Assembly: GCF_954871325.1 (NCBI RefSeq)
Contig: NC_088779.1
Location: 27,080,869 to 27,144,868, forward strand
DNA: 64,000 nt
Reading direction: 5' to 3'
Origin: Gordionus sp. m RMFG-2023
Lineage: Eukaryota; Nematomorpha; Gordioida; Chordodea; Parachordodidae
The position numbers were made by a program, and so were the translations under genes. This document shows, piece by piece, positions 26,901 through 40,818 of the stretch. Numbering within the stretch: position 1 is the stretch's first letter; each line of letters opens with the position of its first letter. The notes under the pieces are model-generated. The model made no database searches. It had not been told where the DNA came from and worked only from the letters and a program-made list of their open reading frames with translations.

Positions 26901-29900
26901 CTCTTATATAATTTGGGGAAGGAATATTTATCATGTCTATATAATATTTCAATCATGATTAGTAAATTTAGAGCTAGCGGGGCTTGCTAAACCATACATG
27001 TCAATCCATTTGAATGAATTTTTTTTAGTAATTATTACATTTATTCGATATGGTGAGAAAATACAAATCCAACAAAATTAACCCTTTCGCGCCCGACTTT
27101 TTTTCCTTCGATGAAAAATTTTGTTTTTTTTTAAGAGATACTTATTATAGACACAAATAACACATTTTTATCAAAAAAACTTATTTCGAGTATTTTTCAA
27201 TGATTCTAAATGTCATCAATGGGCAAAATGCAAGTTCATTTAAAAAAATATTTTATTTCATATGAAATGACAAATAACAATTTCGTTATTATTATAAATA
27301 AATATTACACTTTTGACACATAATTCTTGAATATGCATCTACGCAATACTTGCACCTTTGTTTAATTGTTATGGGCTTTGGGAAATGACCTACTTGGTCA
27401 TATCTTATATCCGATATGGGGACAATATTTATGGCATTTCTTCTCTTTACAACTATACTGGAAGGTCTTCCAGTCTTCTTGTTATTATCCTTTCCTGCTA
27501 GCATCAGCCCTTTTGCTGTTTGAGATTTAAATACCAATAATGTCATAAATTTGATATTATTTGCTTTCATATGGCGTCACAAGAATCCAATAAATGGAAA
27601 ACCATTCGCATATAATATCTTTTCCATTTAATATCTGTCCTATATAACTCGACCAGCATATCGTGAAGATCTACTCCACCCATTCCCTCATTATAGTTTT
27701 TAATTATAGCGGGCATTTCTACATTTATAAAGGATTTGTCCGATACAGACCATCGTTTAATTATGGTCGTAGGTAAAACACCTAAAAAATTAGATATTGT
27801 AATAACAGCTTTGTTGTCCTGCCATTTGCAGATAATAATACCGTTTTTTTTACTTTTATAATCTACAGCGCCTCTTCCTTCCTTTTTTAAAGCCTTATCG
27901 TTTTTAAGTGCGCATCCTGATAATCGGTTAGACCTTACCGTTCCGGACACCAAATATCCCTTTTTTTAAGAATCATAAATAATTGGTAATTATCCATATA
28001 TAATTTATGGTTTTTATTTGATGGTATTATTTCAGACAGGCGAAGTACGATATCTCCACTTATACCTAAATATGATTTTATAGTATTAGTAGACTTTCCC
28101 TGGTACATTTGAAAATCATACATAAATCCAGAAGAGCCACTAAATAAAAATCTAAATGATAATAATAAAGAGATAATCATTTTTATGAGATATTGCAAGA
28201 GATATCAAGAAAGTGACATACTTACTAGTGTAGGACAAATAAACAGAGGATATTCACATAAAAAGAAGAGTGGAATATAACTAAATATCTGATCCAAGCT
28301 AGCCAAATTTTTTATGGCACCTAAATTAAAAAGGTATAAATTTATTCATCATTATTTTATATTGTTTTTTAGATAAAAATATTAGCCAACACATGGTGGT
28401 AAATATGAAGAAGAAATTTCCTAAATCTTGAAAGGACAATTCAATGGCTGGCCATGACTGGTACTTAGGTTTTAGTTAAAGAATCCTACTTTATCCTTAA
28501 GGTCCCCTGAGGCTACTTATATGGCTAGGGCAATTGGATTTAATGAAGAAACTATACTTTTTAATTTTATATAAAAGTTTATTAAACGATTTAAGTAAAT
28601 GTTTTACAATTAATATGTAGGAATATTAGATGAACATAAATTAGAATGCATGGCAATTTACAACATGGATGAAACTGGACTTACCACAGTTCAAACCCCA
28701 TCCAAAATAATTGATAAAAGTGTCAAAAACAGGTAAGATACATGACTTCCGAAGAATAAGGTACCTTAATAACATTATCGGAAAATGCAATTAGCCATAC
28801 AATTCCTCCAATGTTTCTTTTTCGCGGAAAAAAATATTATGACTATTTGGTTAGAGATGGTCCACCTGGCTCTCAAATGGTTCAAGAATGGATGCAAGAT
28901 GAGGATTTTATTATTTTTTTGAAACATTTTTCTAAACACACTAGGTATATTCCTGTGTCCAAAGTTTTATTAATCCTTGACAATCATATATCACATAATT
29001 CCTGTTAAGATGTCAAATTTTGTATAGATACGGGGATAATTCTAATATCTTTGCCTCCTTACTGCACCCATAAATTACAGCCTCTTGATCGGTCTGTTGT
29101 TCATGACCTCTCAAAAAATATTATAATAATGCACTTCATTCCTGGATGATTAGTAATCCAGGAAAATTATTTACAATTTATGCCTCTGTTATTAAGGATG
29201 TCTTGCCTTTAGCACCATCACCTCTCAATATAGCAAATGGTTTAAAAGCATGTGGATTATATCCACTGAATACAAATATATTCAGGTAAGAAGAATTGTC
29301 TCAGTTCATGGCGATTCTATATGTAAACATCCAAAATCTCGGCCCCTTTGGTATTAAAAGATATTTGAAATATTAATAGAACCTTCGATATATGTAATGA
29401 TGCTCCATTATCCTCTTATGTTCATTTAGATAATATTTCTGGTCCATCCAGCAATTTAACAATATCCTCGCCTCATCCCAAAAAAAGTAAGAGTTAAGAG
29501 AGTGAAAAGAAGGAGAGTCATTTCATGACAAATCAACCATGATTCGGCCGACCCTCTTCGAATTTTTAATTGGTAAGCAAAGAAAGGTTAGTGTAGTTAA
29601 GAAATAGCCAAAATTTTAGCCTCGTATCATTTATATTTTTGGAGATATTAGGGTTCAAAGTGGAAAAAATGACTTATTTTTACCATTATCTCCCTTCATT
29701 CAATTAAGCATATCTTAAAAACTACATAATTGTAAATAACAAATTTAATATCGAAATTATTAAATAAAATGATCGGAAATTGGAAAAAAAATTAAAATTT
29801 TTTTTATCTAAAAGTAGAATCTTTGTACCAGCTGGGAAGAACAAAGAATGGAGAAATATGAAGTATTCTGATAAATATAATTATGAATAAATGGTCACGT

Positions 29901-32900
29901 CACCAATAACGAAAATCCGACTAAAAACAATTTTTTGGAAATAATACGACCTTCAATTTTTTTAAAAAATTTAGTAGACATTATTAAACTCTTCCTTTAT
30001 ATTTATATAAAAAAATTGGTTTGGGACGCGGCCATCTTCATTCTCAAAATCGATAAAAATGTTTAGAAAAGTGTATAAATATTGTCCCGAAAGGGGGCGT
30101 CTTTGTATAAAATTATATATTAATTAGTTTTTAATGGTTTTTCTTGGACTATTTGATAAAATTTAAAGGATTATTCATCTTGTAAGTGAAAATAACAATA
30201 AATGGAGCTTTCATTCAATTATAGAAATTGTCTATCGATAAAAGAAATTCAATTTATTACTTAATTTATAATTTATTATAAAATTTTTTGCCCATATAAC
30301 ATACATTTAATGAATATAAATAAAATATGTTCAATTAAGTTTCGAGTTCCTGAATATATGAATCAGAATCTTGTGCATTTCATATATGGCGCCCTAAATA
30401 TTAAAAAATTGATATAATTTAAATTTAAAAATCTAATAAACAACTCAGTTTTAAAAGATTCTAATTTTTCGGTAGCGCATTTACTTTCTTGTGACAACAA
30501 TGTATAACTACGGCTAGTAGCAGTTAACAGTGAAACTAATGTTAAGATATGACAATTGGGAAAGTAAAGAGTGTCGTCTATACTTGGAAATGTAAAGGAA
30601 TTAGAAGGTCCGGGTGGGTTAAAAACTTTATATATATATTTCTTCCTGCTTTTATTTTTTCACTAAAACAAAGCTAACCACCAATTAGAATCATAAGGAT
30701 ACGTTAGGTATACTGATATTTCTTCAATAATTATACTTTCATCATTATATGATAACTATTCTATAGTACTTTCTATTGAATTGGAATACATTTTACTTTT
30801 AAATTGATGTAGATCTGTTGGAATCAAGGTGTGTATTTTGTGTGTTCCAGGTATAGATCTAGTTTTTGAAAATATTTCCCTGAGTAATAGATCTTCGTAT
30901 TCATAATTTATTTTGGTCATCTATTCAAAATATATGACATTAATATTTTCTTTATTTAACTCGTACAATTCATATGATGTGGTTACTTTGACTAAGGCCT
31001 TGTAAACTAGCTCTAGCGGTTAACCTTTTAACAGTGCCACCAATCTCATCACAAACACTTTTCCCGTGTGCTATAGCAGAAAAATGTCATTTCGCCTGTA
31101 CCCCGAAATCCATCTCATGATGGCAAATATTAATAAAAAATTTTACGATTTTTATCATCGGAAAAATAAAAAATTTTATTTGGCCTACAAATTTTATTAA
31201 TTAAAAAATTTACCAATGTTTTTTTGAAATTATGTACTGCTATTGTATTGTATTGCAATCATTACATAATTTAGGACAAATATTGGCAAAATTATCTTTA
31301 TAATATATAACAAAAAGGTGAGCAGTGGATTGAGCCCTATTCCAATGATAATTTTGTACTTCATCCTGAAGTATAAAGCTATATTTTTCTTAAAAATCAC
31401 ATAAAATTAAATATTGGTCTTCGTCTAAGTTCAATTTTTGATTGTTTTGATACAACGATTGTTGCGTTGAAATAAAAAAATGGAGTAATAAAGATTCCAT
31501 TTTTTCAAAAAAGGCATTGATAAATTCACCTACTGGTTTGGTTATCGTTTCAAGAGTTGTTCTATCTATGGATAGCCATTGTTTGTATGTTATAAATTCG
31601 ATATCCTTAACGAAACAATATTTCTATTTGATCGCGTAAATGTGTTGACCCTGGACAATTATCACATTTGCCCATATAAACTGGATGGTTGTGGCGAATT
31701 ACAAATTATTAAGTGTAAAATATGTTTGTATGTTTTAAAGGGCAACATATCATTAGTTAAATTGGGTAAATTTGATCCAATGATCATTAATTTAAAATTT
31801 TGGTGGTAGCTGCAATCACATACATGTGTACCACTACCTCCAAAGAGTATACAATTTTTGGGCGAATGCTTGCAAATTTCGAAAAACCAATTTTAACATC
31901 AGGCCTCATTTCTTTAAAAAATATATGAATTTCTTTGAAATTATCTAAAATTAATCTCTTATGTATGGTATTCTTTTTTCGTCTTTGGTCAAAATCGAAA
32001 CGCAATCTTTCTTGCCTGGCATGATTCTGCTTATTTCGTCCATACAATAATTCTTGTACAATTTTAACTGTATATTCGTTTAGTTTTTCCAGGCTTGAGG
32101 AGGTGTTGATAGAAATCAAAATACCAATAATTAATTAAAATATGAATTAATATTGAGCATGTATTATTGAATGATTAATCAATTTTAAAATTTTTATTTA
32201 TTTTATTGATTGAAACAATTATTTATTGTTATTCTAATTTAGTAAGGCTATGCCGATTTTAGAAAATCCGATCCAATATTTATATTGTTTTGGGTTAATT
32301 TTATGATAATACTTTTATTTTGTAAATAATTTCATAATAATAAATTAATATTTGAAAATATCAAATTATTTTAAAAATATCAAATTATTTTAAAAAATTG
32401 AGTAGAGAAAATTTTAATATTATTTTTTGGCGTCATGAAATGCACAAGATAATGATTAATATATTCAAGAACTATAAACTTGGTTAAATAAATTTTATTA
32501 ATATTCATTAAATATATGTTATATGGGCAAATTTTTATAATAAATTATAAATAAAGTAATAAATTGAATTTCTTTTATCGATATACAATTTCTATAATTG
32601 AACGAAAGCCCCATTTATTGTTATTTTCTACAAGATGAATAATCCTTTAAATTATACATTAAAAACTGATTAATATATAATTTTATACAAAAACGCCACC
32701 TTTCGGGAAAATATTTATACACTTTTCTAAACATTTTTATCGATTTGAATGAAGATGGCCGCGTCCCAAACCATTTTTTTTATATAAATATAAAGGAAGA
32801 GTTTAATAATGTCTATTAAATTTTTTTTAAAAATTGAAGGTCGTTATTTCCCAAAAATTGTTTTTAGTCCTTATATATTAAATAAAATGGCCGGAAATTG

Positions 32901-35900
32901 GTAAAAAAATAATAATTTTTTTTATCTAAAAGTAGAATCTTTGTACGTAATTTTGATATTAAATTGATTATTTATAATTATATAGTTTTTAAGATATGCT
33001 TGATTGAATGAAGGCAGATAATGGTAAAAATACGTCATTTTTGCCACTTTGAACCCTAATATCTTCAAAAATATAAATGTTAGGAGGCTAAAATTTTGGC
33101 TATTTCTTAGTTATATTGACCTTTCTTTGCTTACCAAATTTTAAAAAAATTGAAAGGGGTCGGCCGAAAATCTCATTTGATGTGGAAATGACCCAGGACC
33201 GAGATATTCACATCATTACTTATAAAAAGAAATTAATAGAGAAAGAAAATATTTGCAAGAAAAAAAAATATTCACAAAAATATTTGTGTGCCAAAGATGG
33301 GCACATGGTATATGTTCAAACTTCGATACATATTTTATATGTCCAAAATATTTATTTATCTTTTAATACCAAAGAGACCAAGCTTGATTCTATTATTGGG
33401 ATATTAAGAAGTTCACATATAGAATCCCCATAAACTGAGGCAATTCTTTTTTTCTTGAATATATCTGTATTAAGTGGATATATTCCACATGCTTTAAAAC
33501 CATTCGCCATATTGAGAGGTGATGCTGCTAAAGGCAAGACATCCTTAATAACAGGGGATATCATAAATTGTAAATAATTTTCCTGGATGAATTGTAATAC
33601 TTTTTTGAGAGGCCCATGAACAGACCGATAAGGAAGTTGTAATTTCTGGGTGCAGAGCTTGGATCAGATATTTAGTTATATTTCCCTCCTCTTCTTCTGT
33701 GAATATCCTCTGTTTATTGTTTTGTCCAATTAGAAAGTGTACCACTTTCTTGATATCTTTTGTAATATCTCATAAAGTTTGATCTAGGAATACCTAAAAT
33801 AAAAATGTCAAATAAAATATTAGATGATTTAAAATTTAATAACATATTATTTAAAAATGATAATCTCTTTACCATTACCATTTAGATTTTTATTTACATA
33901 ATCTTTAATTAAATATTGCTAAAATTTGATTTTATTGTTTAAAAATTACATAAAATTATTACAATAATACTCATCATAATTTAATTAATTTAAAATAAGA
34001 ATTTACAGATTACATTTAACGTTTACATAATTTCTATTATTAAATTGATAAAAATTGATTATATTGTTTAAAAATTACATAAAATTATTGTGATTATATC
34101 TTAAAAGTAAGATAGATAATGTAGATAATTTACCTGTTGGCTAGTGATCCTACGATTTTCAAATACCTCATTATATATTAATTCATCAAATTTTAATATA
34201 ATTCTAAATAATTATTAGTATTAATTCACAAAACTTTCCCAAATTATAGAAGAGCGTTTAAACTTTGCTATAAAATTTAATTAACAAATAAATGATTATA
34301 TATTTTAATAAAAATTAAAATTCTGTTCACGTAAAAACCTCTTGATAATTTCATCAAAATTTTATTTCTTAAATAAAGTATTTAATAATTAATTAATTTC
34401 AAAAGATTTTTTTTTCTCTATATGTAAACTAATAAAAAACTATATTAGGATAAAAATTTTAACCTTCTGGTTTATTTAATTTTAAAATGAGATTAAGTGG
34501 TTTTCCAAGCCCCAGGGTTTACCTAACCCCAGTCTCCCCTATCATTTAAAAATAAATACTTTTAAAAGAATACTTTACAAATTTTTTTTATATACAAATA
34601 AAATGCTTTCGAAAAAATTCATTTTCATGGTTTTCTACTTATTCACTTATTAGCTGGATTAAAAAAATATAATTGTCATTAAAATAATATAATTAATATA
34701 TTAAAAATTTTAATTTTTTTTTTAAACCGACGATGTTTCTGAGACATTCGAAGACGTTTCAAAATCTTTGCCGAATTTGGATAATAAATTTTTCGTGGCA
34801 TTATCTTGATTTATTGTTTTTTTTTAAAAAAAATTAATGAATCTAAAATTTTCGAATAATCAAAGCGTTTCCATTCTTATTTTTTTGCTCCGAGAACGTA
34901 GGTGTATAATTTCACTAGGCGTAGCGGTTTTTAAATTTCCCCATTCATGGGCCCTCAGATATGATGAACGGAAAAAATCCCAATCGTGACTTATAGTCTC
35001 CCAATATTATATATATTTTCAAATTATATTACTTAGGAGTCATCTCATTTCCCTTGATCATATGTTCTATAAATAAAATTTAAACCCAATTTATTTCACC
35101 CCTCTCTCCCTAATTGATTCAAACATCCTCCCTCGATTTTAGGCTAGTTCTAAGTTAGTTTCATCCGTATAACAAATATTGCTTAAAATTCCTGAAATAA
35201 CTAACCTCTAGATCATATGATGGTTACTGAGTAAAATTCTCTGAACTCAATCGCTATCAAGCATTCAATTACAGATATAATATAAGAAGGTGCCTTGTAT
35301 TGTCTTAGGTTTATCATTTCCCCTCCCTTTAAGTTATCCATGATATCCTCGAAAAAAAAAGAGGAAGAGGTTTAAGCAAAGTAAGGCTAGTCTTGATATA
35401 CGCGAAAATTGAAAAATTCTTATATAATTGATAAAATGGTACCTCAAATGATACAAAATAAAGAAACAAATCTTTAGACAATTAAGAGAACTTTTTAACT
35501 TTAACTATCAAATATCAGTTCATGAACAAAATTAATATGTGACTTGCAAGTTTTCGATAAATTTAGGCAAATAAAAGATAAATTTCATTCGTATTATAAA
35601 TCGGCTTACGTTTAACGAGTCTGTTCATGCTAGGCTTGGCTGTTATAAATAAAATAACAAAAAAAAAGTATATTAATATTTTAATTCCAAGAATAAGTTT
35701 ATATTTTTATTATTGACATCTCTTGTTGATTCAAGGGCTGGTCCACTTCTTTTACGCCGCGTTTGAAGCGTTAAATGTAAATGCGTATTTTTCAGAATTC
35801 TGGACCTAAATCGAGTAATTTCTATTTAACGGAAATTTTGATTACTGGAACTTAATCAAAACCCCATTTTCTAAAGGAGGTCCGAACTCGCCCAGGGTCC

Positions 35901-38900
35901 ATATGCCCATAAATCGGTCTCTGTTTGGTCTTGGTCTCAAAATGTCCAAACAAACAATTTTAAATTTCTGAACCTAAATTCGGGTGAAGAACCCTGGTAT
36001 TTCTATTCCGTTATTTTATTTCCTTTCCGCGAAAACGCAAAAAGATATAAAATCATATTTATAACACCTATATTAAAAGCAGCAGAACTTGTCTGTTGAT
36101 ATTGATTGCTCCTGCCCATCGTATTGTATTTCGTGACTCCGTTGCCTTGATTCAGGTTATTGGCATTTTGATGAGCGCTATTGAGATTGGCGCGGTAATT
36201 GTAAATGGCGGAATGTGCATTGAGGCGATTGGTCGGCGAATTCGAACGGCTACCAGCTTTTCGAAGAAAAATAAAGGGTACATGTTATATTCAAGATTGA
36301 ATTAATATTATGATTGGTTATTCAAAATTAAATTCACTAAAATAAAATTAGTATCCAACAACTCAAATCAAACCCTTGATAATGAAAACCCGCGTTTTTC
36401 AATGAGTACTTAAAAATCAACAATCATTAATAACAATATATGGCCAGTGGAATCTTACAGGTGTAAGACTACTTAAATATCCTTCATACGTCGGAGATAG
36501 AATAATAAATGTAATTTATAAGGATCGATTTACTACGGATGGATTAGCATCGAAATGGGCCATTCCATAAAACGAGAATGAAACTTGGCCTGAGAGTCAT
36601 CCATGTTGTGTATTTTAGTTATAACAAAATTTTTGAGCGATAACTCAATCAGATCTAAAGAGATAACTTTTGAAAATCAAAAATCGCAAAATTTCAAATT
36701 ATATATCATTTTAGAGCCCTTAAAATAATATTTTTTTAAAAAAAATATCATATATCAAGTGTTTTCTTATATCCGGTAAAAATGTAAAATTAACATCGCT
36801 GAGAAGAAAATTTTTAGGGGGTGTTGATATTAGCTAGGAATGTTTATTACCTTCATATTAAACGGAGGAGATATTTTTTTTTTACATCCCCATACTTCTC
36901 TTTACCCAACAAATGAAAAAAAATAGTTTATCCAATTAATCAAGTAATAACGATAATAGCTCCCATAACAGCGAAAGGACACATTTACAAATTATCGCCT
37001 CGGGTCTATTAATAGGCGCAAAAATGGAATACGATAAAGATAATAGGTATATTTTTTTAATAATAGTTTGTATAAATGATTTAAAAATATGTTTATATCA
37101 ACATATAGCATCCTAATAATCAGAGTGCAGTAACGCGAATACTTGTATCTAAGATACAAGATTCTTTTGCTCAGTATCTTATTGAGATTTTTAATAAGAT
37201 ACTAGTATCTGTATCTAAGATCCTTTATTTTGAAAATAATCTTGTATCATTTTCTTTAAAAAGATACAGATCTTTTTAATATTTATGTTTGAAACATTTA
37301 CATATCACACAATGTAACTTTATTTTCTTCGTGAAATCTTGTATTATTTTCTTTATTTTTTCCCCCTATATTTTAAATATATTGATAACCAATATTAGTT
37401 GGAAATTTTACAGGTCACAAAGATAGATAGATTAAAAAAACAACACCAAAACTAAATAAGAGAAGGATATATTTTATAAGTAATATTTTTTAATTTGTAG
37501 AATGTTTAGCAATCATAGTAGTGAAGATGAAATTATGGAGATAGGTTCGCCTGAATCAAATCCGAATCTTAAAATTCTAGATGGAACATTTTATAAAGTA
37601 ATTTATGTGAAAAAGAACAAGGTAAAAGCTGAATGTCAAAATAGCACAAGTAAAAAAGTTATTATAATTTAAAGTATATTATCCATTTTATTTTATAATT
37701 ATTAACATAATAATACCTATAAGTCCCTCTTCGATAATTGTTATTAAATTTTTTTATAGAAGATGGTTGATTATCAAATTAAAAGCTTGGATATATATTT
37801 TTTGGGGTGTATCGATACCAATTTTTTGGAGGCCGATCCGATATTCCCGATATTAAATTGATATCGGCCGATTACCGATCTGTTATCATATCTAATTTTG
37901 TATCCTGTAAAGATACCAATGGTTTTAATTTTTAATATACTACTTATTAGTATAACATCTATAATATAACTATACCATAACTTATGTCATTTAAATATAT
38001 TATAATGATCAGTTATTGTTTATATTCAATTCAATTGCAATTCTAAAAGTATATAAAATATTTTTATTATTAAATCACCTTCATATAATAAGTAATAACA
38101 ACATAATTAATAAATAATAAACAATTTTATTATGAAATTTGAAATAAATATTTAACATTAATATATAGAAGATTTCTTTTTAGAAATACCACCAATTTAT
38201 CAGAGGTCAGCTTGCGGCGTTAATAACTGTCAATATCACCAGCTTCACCAAAAACAGATTCTGATAAGAATCTCGCACACTTTTTTTAACAGAATGCGCA
38301 AAAAAAGTAAAAATATGGCAGAATGTTTATTAATTAATCATTAAACATAACAATTTTCTTTAATGCATTTTAAATTGATTAAATTTTGTAAATAAATACC
38401 GTAATGTAATTTTACTTATATTATAAATAAATAAAAGTAACTAATAAAGTTAAATTCTACTTTATTAAAATTATTTTATTAAGAGCCTTTTAAAATTATC
38501 TAATATTATATATCAATTGTAGCTTAAATATTTCCTCTAATAAGAACTTGCTAAAATAATTATATGTAAAATATATTAGGGATGTGCCGATATTTTTTAT
38601 CGGATAGGATCGGAACAATTTCACCGATTTTAAAATATCGGTTATCGGCCAATATTATAAAATTTGATCCGATATAAAATGGCTTCTTTATAACAAAAAT
38701 AAAATGTCATAAAATTTTTTAAAAAAGTTATATATAAAATCATCTATTTTTATAAATAAAATCGAAATTTCTTTTTAATAATTATAATATAAAGTTGTAC
38801 ATTATGATATTTTTTATATATAATTAATTATTTTGCAAGAAATATATAAAAAAAAATTGAAAAGAGATTTAAATGATATTTATATATATGATATTACAAA

Positions 38901-40784
38901 CGCAAGAATTAATAAGTCATATTAGAAAATAAACTATTTTAAAAAATACATAAATATCACAACAAGTAATGATATATTAAAGATAATGAATAAAATAAAA
39001 CTAGTATATTTTTTTTAGAGATACCATTTAGCCATATACTCCGAATATATGCTATATTTAAAACAACACAGAAAATAACCTGCAAATTCTAATAAATCAT
39101 TTGATTTAATTTTTTTTTCTTATTTGCAAATTTTTAACTCCCATTAAATATACTACTCTCCATTTCCTGTTTAAGCTATTAATGGGCAAAAACTAATATT
39201 AGAATCCCTGGTTATTATATTTAATTTATTAATAAATATTTTATTAATTATTGCAAATATTCATTCTTATATGTGTATGCTATGTTCTTCACAAATAAAT
39301 AATAAAAACTATTTTATAAACTATTCTAATTTAATTGGTAATGATAATTTAAAAGTATCTTGTATTTAAGATACTATAATTTAGTAAAAGATACAAATAT
39401 CTTTTATCTTGTATCTTTTTGATATTTTGAAAAAGACACTAGTATCTGTATCTATGATTCATTTTTTTATAAAGAATCTGTATCTAGACTCTTCTGGAGG
39501 ACTTGCCCAACTCTGCTAATAATCACATCTTTATGGGCGCTTGCTTACATATTACTTTGGACACCATACTGGTTATACTGAATGGATTTTTTTCATTATT
39601 ATTTTAATACCAATACAATACATATTTTTTTTTATTAAATATATTATATTATGATGATTTTAAATAATACCATCTATAGCATATTTTTGAAATAATAAAT
39701 ATTTAAATAAAATTTAAAAAAAACCCCTTTTTTGATAAAACAGTTAAAAAGGGTAATAAACAATCCTGGCCTATACACCCCAAAAAAATTCCGATATTTT
39801 GCAATGTATAATTTTAAGGGCTATAAAATGATATATAATATGTAACTCTATCTTAGGTATTATTTTTTTTTAAAAAATATAATTTAATCAAATCACGCTT
39901 TGCTCAATTTTATACTTTGAAGACCTTAAAATTTTAAACGCAAATAACTAATGCCAAGTTTCATTCTTTTGAAATGGTCGTTCGCAACATTGGTTGATCT
40001 GTAATAGATAAATTAATTAAGAACCCCCCCCCCCCATCAATCGGTTATAGAAAAGTTATGTAGTTTTTACCTTAATATCAGCAATTAAAATAAAATTTAG
40101 AATAATCCTATATTCGTATTATCACATTGTGATCTACTAATTAAAGATGCAAGATACATTTTTATGTAACATGCTCTCCTGCAAAAATAGACATAGAACA
40201 CTATAATACTCAGCTGACGATATAGAATAAAATAAGATAGATAATTTAAAAAAACCCTTAAATTTTAATAGAAAGAATCAAAATAAATTTGAGTTTGAGA
40301 ATTTCTTTCCTGTAAGCTTCTTTTTTTAAAAAAATTCGGGTCGCGTGCGCCAACGGGCATAGACCTAAAAATTGGGAATCGGGCCAAAAAATTGGATTTC
40401 ACGGGTCCCTAATGGTAGGCAAAAATATTAATTTATTTACGTTGAGACATGGAAGATACGGACTTAGAATTTGTCGGGACTCTCGCGGTCGTTGGTGGAT
40501 TTTGATAATTGTGGGGTTGATTTAACCGGAAGTTAGGAGGACAAATCCTAGGCCGGCTCGAAATTTGGGTTAACTTCGCTGTTTATTTGTGGAAAGTAAA
40601 ACAATAATTTATTTTTATAAATTTGAAAGATCTCATTTTGCCTAAATCTTATTCCCCACCATGTACGAGTATCTACTAGTGATGTACCTGATTCAATTCT
40701 TTTCTCACTTTTACGGACCCCAATTAATTACCCGTTGGGAATATGTAACGATTCTCATAAAAAAATTATAACTCTCTTAATATG

Positions 40785-40818
<34 letters not shown>

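Larger units (their letters stand above)
26632..34541. mobile_element. Composite inverted pogo-like element, about 7.9 kb
   Basis: Both outer ends carry the same inverted terminus: GGGGAGACTGGGGTTAGGTA at 26632 and its complement near 34541, each next to TA. The left arm (26632 to about 30420) and right arm (about 32395 to 34541) match in opposite orientation for most of their length, for example TTTGGGACGCGGCCATCTTC at 30022 and its complement near 32760. The left arm carries a piggyBac insert, and the centre carries another transposase remnant. It lies in the intron between CLASP exons 14 and 15. Confidence 0.85.
37121..39515. mobile_element. hAT transposon, 2.4 kb, with 8-bp target duplication
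   Basis: Ends CAGAGTGCAGTAACGCGAA (37121) and, as complement at the right, CAGAGTTGGGCAAGTCC. The 8-bp direct repeat CTAATAAT flanks it (37113-37120 and 39516-39523). Subterminal sequence is rich in GTATCT/AGATAC. It lies in the intron between CLASP exons 11 and 12. Confidence 0.9.
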
